A stretch of 47,590 bases of DNA from a bacterium (lineage in GTDB: Bacteria; Patescibacteriota; Andersenbacteria; UBA10190), in assembly GCA_027624555.1 (NCBI GenBank), contig JAQBWN010000005.1, positions 1 to 47,590 of the forward strand, given 5' to 3'. Below the pieces are notes generated by a model. It was not told where the DNA came from, did not search any database, and was given only the letters and a program-made list of their open reading frames with translations. The position numbers were made by a program, and so were the translations under genes. Positions 18,657 to 26,951 of the stretch are shown piece after piece (positions within the stretch are counted from its first letter, which is position 1; every line of letters begins with the position of its first letter).

Positions 18657-19579
18657 TCCCTGAAATACTCAATAGTCTTCGTAAGCCCCGTTTCAATATC
18701 GATAGTCGGTTCCCAAGACAGCTTTTCTTTAGCAAGCGAAATGTCTGGTTGGCGTTGTTTCGGGTCGTCTTGCGGAAGATCTTTGTATTCAATTTTTGAT
18801 GAACTGTTGGTGAGTTTTAGAACTAACTTGGCAAGGTCTTTCATGGAAAGTTCTACGGGGTTGCCAAGGTTTACTGGCCCAATAAAACCGTCTTGGTCCA
18901 TCATGCTCATCATTCCTGACACTAAGTCGTTAACATAACAAAATGACCTTGTTTGCGTGCCGTCTCCGTATATTGTAATTGGTTTTCCTTCCAACGCTTC
19001 CATAATAAAATTACTTACTACACGACCATCTTTCGGATGCATGTGCGGTCCGTATGTATTAAAAATGCGGATAATTCTAATATCAAGATTATGGGATCGG
19101 TGGTAATCCATACATAATGTTTCAGCAACTCGCTTGCCTTCATCATAACAACTGCGGATACCAATAGGGTTTACATTACCCCAGTACGATTCACCTTGTG
19201 GGTGAACATGTGGGTCGCCATACACTTCAGATGTTGATGCTTGCAGTATTTTTGCGCCACAGCGCTTTGCAAGCCCTAACATATTTACCATGCCAACAGT
19301 AGACGTCTTAATTGTCTTTATAGGATTAAATTGATAGTGAATAGGCGAAGCAGGGCACGCAAGGTTATATATTTGGTTTGCGTCAATACCGTGCAATGGT
19401 TGCACTATGTCGTGTTCTAATGCAGAAAAATTAGGATTATCCAAAAATGGTTCGATGTTCTTTTTTTGTCCGGTAAAATAGTTGTCTACACAAACTACTT
19501 TATCGCCTCGTTGTAATAAGCGTTCAATTAAATGGCTTCCAATGAATCCCGCCCCACCGGTAACTAGGATCTTTGCCAT
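18647..19579 (-). CDS. NAD-dependent epimerase/dehydratase, UDP-glucuronate decarboxylase-like
   Basis: [92 protein letters not shown]. Confidence 0.9.
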   Translation of the reverse strand: MAKILVTGGAGFIGSHLIERLLQRGDKVVCVDNYFTGQKKNIEPFLDNPNFSALEHDIVQPLHGIDANQIYNLACPASPIHYQFNPIKTIKTSTVGMVNMLGLAKRCGAKILQASTSEVYGDPHVHPQGESYWGNVNPIGIRSCYDEGKRVAETLCMDYHRSHNLDIRIIRIFNTYGPHMHPKDGRVVSNFIMEALEGKPITIYGDGTQTRSFCYVNDLVSGMMSMMDQDGFIGPVNLGNPVELSMKDLAKLVLKLTNSSSKIEYKDLPQDDPKQRQPDISLAKEKLSWEPTIDIETGLTKTIEYFRELR

Positions 19580-19583
19580 TAGT

Positions 19584-19931
19584 TTAGTTTTTTACCTTCT
19601 CTACAACTTTTGCAAAGATTTCCGGTTCGCTTTCTGCCAGTTCAGAGAGTACTTTTCTGTCGAGCTGTACGTTGTTTTTTCTCATTGCATGAATAAACGT
19701 AGAATATGTCATTCCAAGAGGGCGAACTGCGGCGTTAATGTGCATTTGCCACTGAGAACGAAACACTGTTTTCTTTTTTCTTCGATCTCGAAATGCATAC
19801 AGTCCAGCTTTTAGTACAGCTTCCTTTGCAAGTTTGAAAATTTTGCTTCTTCGTCCACGAAAACCTTTGGCTCGTTTGATCCATTTTTTGTGACGTTTTC
19901 GTTTTGGAATGCTTCGTGGTGCGCGCGACAT
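19584..19931 (-). CDS. rplT: 50S ribosomal protein L20
   Basis: [52 protein letters not shown]; follows rpmI. Confidence 0.95.
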   Translation of the reverse strand: MSRAPRSIPKRKRHKKWIKRAKGFRGRRSKIFKLAKEAVLKAGLYAFRDRRKKKTVFRSQWQMHINAAVRPLGMTYSTFIHAMRKNNVQLDRKVLSELAESEPEIFAKVVEKVKN

Positions 19932-19943
19932 AGTAAAGAGAAT

Positions 19944-20138
19944 TTAAGCGTATGGTATTAAGCGGTTTATTCGACCAGCGTCAGATTTGTGTATGAGATG
20001 ATCGCTATGTTTCTTTCGGGACTCTTTTCCAGAATCAAGTCCGTTAAAGTGAGCCTGTTTGGTAGCTCGGCGCTGCACCTTTCCAGTTGAGGAAAAGGTA
20101 AAACGTTTTACAGCAGCTTTTTTCGTCTTTTGCTTCAT
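19944..20138 (-). CDS. rpmI: 50S ribosomal protein L35
   Basis: MKQKTKKAAVKRFTFSSTGKVQRRATKQAHFN; infC-rpmI-rplT order. Confidence 0.93.
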   Translation of the reverse strand: MKQKTKKAAVKRFTFSSTGKVQRRATKQAHFNGLDSGKESRKKHSDHLIHKSDAGRINRLIPYA

Positions 20139-20157
20139 AGGGTTGAATACTACAGCC

Positions 20158-20709
20158 TCAGCTTATTTTCGTCAATAACACGGTTAGTCCGTGTTGAGAC
20201 CGGGCGAATGAATCCTCTGCTCTTGCCCCTCCTGGAACACCCTGGATAAAGTCACGTAATTTTGCTTCCGCAAGGTCAAATCGTTGCTTTTCTCTTCCTC
20301 GAAGTCGAATTTCAAGCTTCACTTTGTGGCCATCTTGAATAAATTCGCTTGCTTGGGAAAGTCTCAGGTTCCAATCATGGTCATCAGTTTTAAGCCCAAT
20401 TCGAAGTCCTTTCGTGTCTTTTTCTTTGCTTTTTGATTTTTGCTTGGCGTCTTTTTTGCGTTTTTCGTATAAATGCTTTCCTAAGTCCATAATACGTACA
20501 ACAGGAGGGTTGGCTTTATCGGCAACCATAACCAAATCAGTACCGTCTTCTTGGGCGCGGGCTATTGCATCTGCAATGGCAAACACTCCAAGTTGCGCAC
20601 CATCTACGCCAATTAACCGCACTTCAGGAGCGGATATTTCTAAGTTTGCGGGAGGCTTCTTTACCTCCACCTTTGGTCGATGTCTATATCTTCGTCGTCT
20701 GCTGGGCAT
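20158..20709 (-). CDS. infC: Translation initiation factor IF-3
   Basis: VRLIGVDGAQLGVFAIADAIARAQEDGTDLVMVADKANPPVVRIMDLGKHLYEKRKK. The ORF-track start at 20745 is TTG; ATG at 20709 is more likely. Confidence 0.93.
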   Translation of the reverse strand: MPSRRRRYRHRPKVEVKKPPANLEISAPEVRLIGVDGAQLGVFAIADAIARAQEDGTDLVMVADKANPPVVRIMDLGKHLYEKRKKDAKQKSKSKEKDTKGLRIGLKTDDHDWNLRLSQASEFIQDGHKVKLEIRLRGREKQRFDLAEAKLRDFIQGVPGGARAEDSFARSQHGLTVLLTKIS

Positions 20710-20743
20710 AGGGCGTATAGTAGCGTCTCTAGGGGATAAAATC

Positions 20744-20783
20744 AAGAAAAACCCCCGAACAGCGCATGTGCTGAATCGGGGGT
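20744..20783 (-). terminator. Rho-independent terminator or infC leader attenuator
   Basis: Reverse strand ACCCCCGATTCAGCACATGCGCTGTTCGGGGGTTTTT, two-step stem plus T-run, between the 87-aa ORF and infC. Confidence 0.8.
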
Positions 20784-20799
20784 ACGGGGCGAAGGAGGG

Positions 20800-21024
20800 T
20801 TAATCTAATTCCAGTAACCTATCGCTTTTTATATGCTTTCTGCAAGCTCTCATCCTTCTCGGTCTAACACAATCGGCGAGGTCTGCCTCAAGACCTTCAA
20901 CGTGCTTTTCGTCAATTCCCGCACGATGGCCGAAGTCCAAAATCTTGTCAAACGTTATAGTGCCTTCTTGAAGCATCTGCCTTAAGACCATAATAGCCGC
21001 TGGAGCAGTGTCATAATCCAACAT
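20800..21024 (-). CDS. Small hypothetical protein
   Basis: MLDYDTAPAAIMVLRQMLQEGTITFDKIL...; AAGGAG ribosome-binding site just upstream of ATG at 21024; terminator directly downstream. Confidence 0.55.
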   Translation of the reverse strand: MLDYDTAPAAIMVLRQMLQEGTITFDKILDFGHRAGIDEKHVEGLEADLADCVRPRRMRACRKHIKSDRLLELD

Positions 21025-21190
21025 TGTATTCTCCTTGTTATTGTAGGATATGGGTACTTTCATTTGGCTTTACGTAAGTGGTTGTTTTCGCATTGCCTTC
21101 CGGTGAATGTAAAGCAGTGTATGTGTTGTAAAGAACATATTACTTCTACTCTTTTTTTATTATTTTATCAAATGGTGATACGGTATTTCT

Positions 21191-21640
21191 ATGGCAGATT
21201 ATGCATACAATAAACGCGCTGGGTTCGACTTCGAAATTCTTGAAAAATTCGAAGCGGGTATTTCGTTGCTCGGGACTGAGGTAAAGTCGGTACGAAAGGG
21301 GCATATGAGCCTGCGTGGGGCGTTCGTTGCCATTCATAACAGAGAAGCGTTTCTCACTAACGCAACGGTTCCGCCTTGGCAGGTAAGCAATGCACCTACA
21401 AACTATGACCCTGTTCGTTCTCGTAAGCTGTTACTCAGCGCATCTGAGCTGAAGTATCTCATTGGTAAAGTAACCACAATTGGCTTGACAATAGTGCCAA
21501 TTAGGGTATATAATAAAGGATCAGTTATAAAGGTTGAAATAGGGCTAGGGAAAGGGAAAAAGCAGTATAATAAAAAAGAACAACAAAAAGAGCGAGACAT
21601 AAAAAGAGATGCGGAAATATATATACGAGGGAAAGAGTAG
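21191..21640 (+). CDS. smpB: SsrA-binding protein SmpB
   Basis: NKRAGFDFEILEKFEAGISLLGTEVKSVRKGHMSLRGAFV..., RSRKLLLSASELKYLIGKV, DIKRDAE. Confidence 0.95.
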   Translation: MADYAYNKRAGFDFEILEKFEAGISLLGTEVKSVRKGHMSLRGAFVAIHNREAFLTNATVPPWQVSNAPTNYDPVRSRKLLLSASELKYLIGKVTTIGLTIVPIRVYNKGSVIKVEIGLGKGKKQYNKKEQQKERDIKRDAEIYIRGKE

Positions 21641-21702
21641 TATAAATACTGGAACATTAACAATTTATTCTTAGTTGGTCTGAATTTTTTAGGAACTTTC
21701 AG

Positions 21703-21739
21703 TCCCCCTTCGCTCGCCTTGAGGCGAGGCTATGGGGGA
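21703..21739. repeat. Palindromic repeat family 2 (TCCCCCATAGCCT...GCGAAGGGGGA)
   Basis: TCCCCCTTCGCTCGCCTTGAGGCGAGGCTATGGGGGA; reverse complement TCCCCCATAGCCTCGCCTCAAGGCGAGCGAAGGGGGA matches the copy at 28679-28705. Confidence 0.75.
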
Positions 21740-21759
21740 CGACTTTTCTTCGAAAAGTC

Positions 21760-22154
21760 GGGCATGCTAGGCCTCGAACAGATGTTCATTCTATGTATCA
21801 GCGTGTTGTGTGATGATTGAGCACACATGAATCAATTCTTTCACTAGTTAAGTGCAAACTTCTCAAATCGCGTGAAGGCAGTATTTGCTAACGCATTTAC
21901 TCCATCATTTGCGACTGCTATCGCGTAAATTCGGTAGCCATCGATTCGTATCATCCGTCGGATACATATTCGGTGCAACCTTAGACGGATACGATACTTC
22001 GCCTTCGTGACGAAACTATCGGAATTGCACATCACGATACGCACCTATCTTTCTTTGTTGTTTTTTGTGGATAGATGCGTAATACAAAGCAACTGCACAC
22101 GGAGAAGATTATAGAATACCGTTTGTCACGGCGGTTCAATTCCGCCCATGTCCA
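21760..22154 (+). ncRNA. ssrA: tmRNA (transfer-messenger RNA)
   Basis: 5' GGGCATG pairs fully (one G-U) with 3' CATGTCC. The 3' end has a canonical T-arm GGCGG-TTCAATT-CCGCC, 7-nt acceptor strand and discriminator A. 5' GGCCTCGAAC resembles the tmRNA GGxTTCGAC region. Internal tag ORF starts GCAAAC and ends in TAA. About 395 nt, directly downstream of smpB. Confidence 0.82.
21854..21928 (+). other. tmRNA tag-peptide reading frame ANFSNRVKAVFANAFTPSFATAIA*
   Basis: GCA AAC TTC TCA ... ATC GCG TAA, starting with the common Ala-Asn resume pair and ending with a nonpolar Ala-rich C-terminus. Confidence 0.7.
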
Positions 22155-22160
22155 CACTTC

Positions 22161-22182
22161 GCTCCCTGCTCACGCAGGGAGC
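22161..22182. repeat. Perfect hairpin directly 3' of ssrA
   Basis: GCTCCCTGC-TCAC-GCAGGGAGC. Confidence 0.7.
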
Positions 22183-22300
22183 TTCGCGTGGCAGGCCACC
22201 TTTCGCATACAGATGTGGGTAGCCTATTTTGAAAAGAAGTGTGCCCCGCAGAGCTCGGCGAGAGACGAGCGGCGTGGGGCTGTAGGTTATAATAATATGT

Positions 22301-22537
22301 ATGTATTATGCGTATATTTTGTTGTTATCAAATAAGCAATATTATATTGGCTCGTCGTATGATCTGAAAAAACGGTTAGCCGAACATAAGAGGGGCGGTG
22401 TTTCTGCTACAAAAAACAAGCGTCCATTTGAACTCGTTTTCTACTCCGCATTCACATCTCAAAAACTCGCAATCGATTTTGAAAAATACCTCAAATCCTC
22501 TTCCGGTTATGCGTTTCGAAGCAAACGGTTGGTGTAG
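22301..22537 (+). CDS. GIY-YIG nuclease domain protein
   Basis: YYAYILLLSNKQYYIGSSYDLKKRLAEHKRGGVSATKNKRPFELVFYSAF. Confidence 0.88.
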   Translation: MYYAYILLLSNKQYYIGSSYDLKKRLAEHKRGGVSATKNKRPFELVFYSAFTSQKLAIDFEKYLKSSSGYAFRSKRLV

Positions 22538-22607
22538 GTATTGCAGTGGTAGGGAAGGGTTGCTATTACAAGCTAGCTATAAGGAATAAATACGTTATAC
22601 TAGTGTT

Positions 22608-22965
22608 ATGGTAAAAATTTGGAAGTCTATGAAAGATTTTTTTAATAAAGAAAAAGAAACAAATTATGTAGTTACCTCTGTTAATGAAGAGGTAATTTCT
22701 GATACATATAATGCTATTGAGAAGGAAATAGAGTCTTTAAGAAAATATGATAAGGGTGAAAAAGATATAGATGCACAAGATCTCACAGTTGCTGTGCGAA
22801 GCGTACGCTGAGCTTCATAGAAAGGGGCAAGTACAATTTCCTCTGTACAAAAAACAGGAACAGGCTATTGATGCTGTTGTAAAGACAGTGAATGCAAACT
22901 ATTTTGGAGTTGAGCGATTTTTAACGCCTCTTTATAGACTTTTATTGATACTTATTTTAAAATAA
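22608..22965 (+). pseudogene. Two overlapping short ORFs, possible degraded Fic/Doc-like toxin
   Basis: Second ORF carries AYAELHRKGQVQFPLYKKQEQAIDAVVKTVNANYFGVERF, resembling the N-terminal part of Fic/Doc-type proteins, but it stops before any HPFxxGNxR motif. Confidence 0.35.
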
Positions 22966-22977
22966 AGATACGTCTGT

Positions 22978-23706
22978 ATGACACTACGAAAATCAACTAT
23001 AGCGGGTGTAATATTTGCCCTTATTATTTTTCTCCTAAATATAAGAAGTTATTGGTGGTTGGAAAGTGAATACAAAATAAATCTGGACGGCAATCTCGAT
23101 CTCGCATTGATTCCACTCTTTTTTCTCAATCTTTTGATTGGTAGTTATGCAATTTTTATATATTTCTTGCTTCCGATTACATTTGGGTTACTATTTTCTA
23201 AGACAATCCGTACTAATGGACGCTTGAAGGAGCTAAGAGAAAACTTTATTGTAATCCTACTCGCTACATGTATTGTTGCAGCCCTATTTGCAATATTACA
23301 ATTCGGATCTCCGAAGTTATTTCCATTGAGTTTTGAGAATACGCAGAGCCCGCAACAATGTGGGGAGTACGCAAGTGATTTACGTAGAAACACGTGTTAC
23401 GGTGGCGAAGCAGTTAAGTTGGTTGATACGAGCCTATGTGATAAAAGTGTAGATCCATTTCAGCGCGAAATCTGTTATAGCAATGTCGCCTTACTAAATA
23501 AAAAGCCGGAAATCTGCAATCAAATCACAACTTCCCCGAACTTTGTAACATATTGTAAAGCCCAAGCATCGCGCGACCCGCTGATTTGTGATCGCATGCT
23601 TCCTAAGGAGCAGGATCCATCTTTCACGAGTACTCCTCAAGAATGTAAGAAACATGTTGCGGATAGGATCAAGTACGACCAAGAGAATCCTCTGGAAAAT
23701 AAATAA
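22978..23706 (+). CDS. Hypothetical membrane protein with Cys-rich C-terminal region
   Basis: Three TM-like segments, then QCGEYASDLRRNTCYGGEAVKLVDTSLCDKS...CYSNVALLNKKPEICNQI...CKAQ...LICDR...ECKKH. Confidence 0.6.
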   Translation: MTLRKSTIAGVIFALIIFLLNIRSYWWLESEYKINLDGNLDLALIPLFFLNLLIGSYAIFIYFLLPITFGLLFSKTIRTNGRLKELRENFIVILLATCIVAALFAILQFGSPKLFPLSFENTQSPQQCGEYASDLRRNTCYGGEAVKLVDTSLCDKSVDPFQREICYSNVALLNKKPEICNQITTSPNFVTYCKAQASRDPLICDRMLPKEQDPSFTSTPQECKKHVADRIKYDQENPLENK

Positions 23707-23746
23707 AATCCATTTCGATTAAACAGCCGGGGACTGCCACCTATAA

Positions 23747-23866
23747 ATACCATTTGAGCTCGTCTTCTACGCCGCATACACATCTCAAGGTCTTGCAATC
23801 GATTTTGAAAAATACCTAAAATCATCGTCCGGATACGCGTTTCGGAGCAAGCGGTTGGTGGAGTAA
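23747..23866 (+). pseudogene. 5'-truncated second copy of the GIY-YIG gene
   Basis: IPFELVFYAAYTSQGLAIDFEKYLKSSSGYAFRSKRLVE* closely matches the C-terminal half of the 22301..22537 product; no GIY-YIG N-terminus. Confidence 0.88.
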
Positions 23867-23933
23867 AGGTACCTGACACCTTTATCTCCTCTGTGAATCC
23901 CACTTTGGCTCGATGTTGTATACTACCGTTGCA

Positions 23934-24006
23934 GAAATGTGACGGTTTTTTTATCCCCGTAAAATCCTGCTGCATCATGGGGTGAGGTCAAAAACCGTCA
24001 CATTTC
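23934..24006. repeat. Long perfect inverted repeat (17-bp arms, 39-nt loop)
   Basis: GAAATGTGACGGTTTTT (23934-23950) / AAAAACCGTCACATTTC (23990-24006); loop contains CCCC/GGGG. Confidence 0.9.
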
Positions 24007-24185
24007 CTTAATTTCCCATAGTAGGGTGTTCCAACCGGTTACGGCTATGTTCGTCCTACGCCAAGGCTACGGACGACGCAGCCACTTATGTCCCGCTGTC
24101 CTGCGGGAATCTGGTGAGTGTTGCACTTGGGGGTTGAATTCACCCAAATTTATCTTGAATTCTTGAACACTTTACAAGGTGAATT

Positions 24186-24569
24186 ATGATTACTATTTCT
24201 GCTTTGGAGTTTAAGAGGCAACTAAGAAGTGTTGAGGCTGGTGTGGAAGGTGGCTTGCATCATCTTCTTGCGGTTCTCAAGAATGATAGCTCTTTCGCTC
24301 GTTTTTTTTCCAACCTTCCGATTGCCAGCGTCCAGTGTGGTAATGAGTTCGAGCTTTTTGCAGCCGAAGGAGGGGACATTATTGAGTCTATGCTTACAGT
24401 GAATGATGCAGACATCGAAACACCGGAAGGAAGTGTCGAAATTAAGCGGCACGAGGATGGGGAAATATCCATTGATTGCGGATTTGAGTTTGGTGTTATT
24501 TTCTCTGGCAAGCAAGCGGAAGAGTTGATAATTGCGATGCAAAAATTTGTTGCAGCAGCTCCGCCGTAA
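24186..24569 (+). CDS. Hypothetical protein
   Basis: 127 aa with AAGGTG upstream of ATG; acidic soluble-looking sequence, no family recognised. Confidence 0.55.
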   Translation: MITISALEFKRQLRSVEAGVEGGLHHLLAVLKNDSSFARFFSNLPIASVQCGNEFELFAAEGGDIIESMLTVNDADIETPEGSVEIKRHEDGEISIDCGFEFGVIFSGKQAEELIIAMQKFVAAAPP

Positions 24570-24783
24570 GAGAACGTTAATCAATACAGTGTTTGAACCG
24601 AGTTTTCCTTAGTGAATATTCCGTTCTTTTCTTACCCAAATTACGCAATTGCTAAGTCTCTAATACGTATTGAAAAGGTTTTAATATCCGCAAAGAACGT
24701 CTCAATAGGCTGTAAAAGCGGTTCGATAGATTTATAACCGTATTAGCATTTCGACACAGTCTTTGGTTTCGGCCATAAAAAGA

Positions 24784-24816
24784 AAAGCACTCAACTTTTT
24801 GAGTGCATGGTTTTTT
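24784..24816. terminator. Bidirectional-looking Rho-independent terminator
   Basis: AAAAGCACTCAACTTTTTGAGTGCATGGTTTTTT; 8-bp GCACTCAA/TTGAGTGC stem with T-tracts on both strands. Confidence 0.75.
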
Positions 24817-24842
24817 GCTGTGGTCTGATTCAAAATTCTGGC

Positions 24843-25229
24843 TTAGTTCGTCACTTGCTGTTCATATTCCGAGCGCGACTTCCAAAAGCAGTAAGATCCG
24901 TATGTCACCTCACCGCTTTCTAACCTAATTCGCGGAATATCCCTACTGTCAAATACCTCGTCAATGGCATCAGGCAATGACATTTTTCTGCCATCGCCAA
25001 AGAGCACTGTTACGTCTTCTGGTTGAATGGCTGCTTTTCCATTTCTATCCGTATCAGCGACAGGAAATTCCTCCTCTAGTTCATTAGGGATTTCAGAGAA
25101 GGGCACATAAGCATCAATTGTGCCGAAACCCACAAACGTTCGACTATCGACTCTAAAAACAGCCACGGGAGTTCCAACGGGATATTTTATTTCCAAACAG
25201 CATTTTTTATCCACATCATCATCTCTCAC
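24843..25229 (-). CDS. Hypothetical acidic protein
   Basis: 128 aa, coding-like composition, terminator immediately downstream. Confidence 0.55.
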   Translation of the reverse strand: MRDDDVDKKCCLEIKYPVGTPVAVFRVDSRTFVGFGTIDAYVPFSEIPNELEEEFPVADTDRNGKAAIQPEDVTVLFGDGRKMSLPDAIDEVFDSRDIPRIRLESGEVTYGSYCFWKSRSEYEQQVTN

Positions 25230-25441
25230 TAGATTCTCCTATTGAATGGGTTCTATATGTTCAAAGAAATTTTCAGTAAACTCTATCGCAAGAAATAAAG
25301 CAAGCTCATTTTTTTACCCACACCCCACATCCCCAATCCTCCCCGCAAAGGTTTGGAACCATTTCGCTGACTTGATAAGGTTTCATTAAAAGAGTACAAG
25401 GAATAAGTTCTTTATCAATACACACTTTTGGGAGATATTTT

Positions 25442-25750
25442 TTGACTATAAGATACGTATTTCGAGCTAACATGACCGTTGCATGGAATGAGAGTCACCC
25501 GGTTGAAAAAATAAATAAATTGCGCAGAAGATACGGCAACGGTCCATTCCATATTGAGCGTGTGCGGCTGATATCCCCGCATTGTTCATGTGGACTCCTG
25601 GAGGATGATCAAGGGCATTATCCAAGATGCGTAGCTTCTGCTCTTCCATTTGCTAAACATCCTCAAGTGCTGTATTTAAAAACGGAGCAGCAAGGAAAAG
25701 CCCTTGATTTCTCGGCTATATTTTTCCAACCCGTGGAGGGAACGTCGTAA
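25442..25750 (+). CDS. Hypothetical protein
   Basis: 102 aa, followed immediately by a terminator. Confidence 0.5.
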   Translation: MTIRYVFRANMTVAWNESHPVEKINKLRRRYGNGPFHIERVRLISPHCSCGLLEDDQGHYPRCVASALPFAKHPQVLYLKTEQQGKALDFSAIFFQPVEGTS

Positions 25751-25780
25751 GCTCGTTTGTTATGCAAGCGGGCTTTTTTT
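25749..25780 (+). terminator. Rho-independent terminator
   Basis: AAGCTCGTTTG-TTATG-CAAGCGGGCTT then T-run; 11-bp stem with two G-U. Confidence 0.75.
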
Positions 25781-25783
25781 ATT

Positions 25784-26149
25784 TCACGTTATTCCCCCCT
25801 TTCCGCGCATTGCGCGGAATTCGTCTTGCAGCTTTTTTATTTCGTCATCGGTTACATCTTCCAAATCGATAATTCGATTTCGCGCCGCTGCATTTGTTCG
25901 TATTAATTCATCCAGTTTCAAGTGTATCGTTTTTGCGTCTCGGTTTTGTGTGTTTTGAATTATAAACACCATAAGGAATGTTATAACGGTGGTGCCTGTA
26001 TTAATGACAAGCTGCCACGTATCTGAAAAATGAAAAAACGGACCACTACATGCCCAAATAAGTACAATGAACAAAGCTACTATAAACGCCCATGGTTTTC
26101 CGAGGACGGTAGCAATTTGGTGGGAAAACTTTCGAAACGTGTCTCGCAT
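25784..26149 (-). CDS. Low-affinity iron permease-like membrane protein
   Basis: FSHQIATVLGKPWAFIVALFIVLIWACSGPFFHFSDTWQLVINTGTTVITFLMVFIIQNTQNRDAKTIHLKLDELIR matches the PF04120-type pattern. Start moved to 26149. Confidence 0.82.
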   Translation of the reverse strand: MRDTFRKFSHQIATVLGKPWAFIVALFIVLIWACSGPFFHFSDTWQLVINTGTTVITFLMVFIIQNTQNRDAKTIHLKLDELIRTNAAARNRIIDLEDVTDDEIKKLQDEFRAMRGKGGIT

Positions 26150-26307
26150 ATGTGCAGAATACCATATTGCGGATGTGTATACACAATAGTTCGGCCACAA
26201 TTTTTAGTGCTTGTTAGAAATACTTTCTAGGAGTATAAGGAATTTGTGTACGTAGGGGCATGTGCCTTAACAACTTTTGTTTGAATTTCCGCTTTAGGAG
26301 GTTGAGC

Positions 26308-26856
26308 ATGAAGTCTTTAGAATCTCTCACGTTATGCGAGACGTTGCGTGTGTTGAAAATTCGTCCACTCTGTCTTACTACCGAGTTTCAGTGCGAGGTA
26401 GAAATGAATTGGCTGCAAGCACCTCTGAGTATGAAGATCACAAAGATCTTTTGTTTTGTTTTTCGCATAAGCTGTCTAACCGCGTTGTTTTGTTGTTTGA
26501 AAATGGTCACGGTGTATCTAGATTCAGGGAGTTTGGTTACTTCTCTTCTTTGGAGTCTGTATGCAGCTGCGTTTGCGCTCGTGGCAATAATTTGTTATCC
26601 GGCATTTAAAGCAACCCGGCAACCCGGTGTTTGGTGGGAAATTAGTTCGATGGAAGATTACATTGAGCGGCGAGGTATCTTGCCTTTGCCGATGACGGTG
26701 TATCGAATGGTCAATGACATAAAAGTCTGTTGTCCAGGAACTGAGGTTACAGTTTTGGTAGCGAAAAAGGAAAATGTCGAAATCGGAAAATTTTTGTTTG
26801 TTGGGTGTGACGGTAGGGCACACTTAATAGCAACATGGAAAGATAGGAGCAAGTAA
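26308..26856 (+). CDS. Hypothetical protein, possibly frameshifted
   Basis: TAGGAGG upstream of ATG at 26308; the C-terminal half looks genuine, the N-terminal half has a competing frame (ORF 26334..26609). Confidence 0.4.
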   Translation: MKSLESLTLCETLRVLKIRPLCLTTEFQCEVEMNWLQAPLSMKITKIFCFVFRISCLTALFCCLKMVTVYLDSGSLVTSLLWSLYAAAFALVAIICYPAFKATRQPGVWWEISSMEDYIERRGILPLPMTVYRMVNDIKVCCPGTEVTVLVAKKENVEIGKFLFVGCDGRAHLIATWKDRSK

Positions 26857-26882
26857 TGTCTTTGGTTCATTTTATAGAGTAA

Positions 26883-26915
26883 CGCCGGTTCTTTTTGAGA
26901 ACCGGCGCTTTTTTT
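26883..26915 (+). terminator. Rho-independent terminator
   Basis: CGCCGGTTCT-TTTTG-AGAACCGGCG-CTTTTTTT, perfect 10-bp stem. Confidence 0.92.
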
Positions 26916-26951
26916 GCTGAAAAAGGTTAGGTATCGTAGTATGATACGGCT

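Noticed and set aside
21844-22044. 66-aa minus-strand ORF
   Set aside because: Overlaps the predicted tmRNA body on the opposite strand; no coding support.
22081-22146. Stand-alone tRNA with T-arm GGCGGTTCAATTCCGCC
   Set aside because: No D-arm or anticodon arm at tRNA spacing; the acceptor partner lies about 390 nt upstream, consistent with tmRNA.
24222-24584. Two minus-strand ORFs (120 and 83 aa)
   Set aside because: Antisense to ORF 24186..24569, which has a good SD and more protein-like composition.
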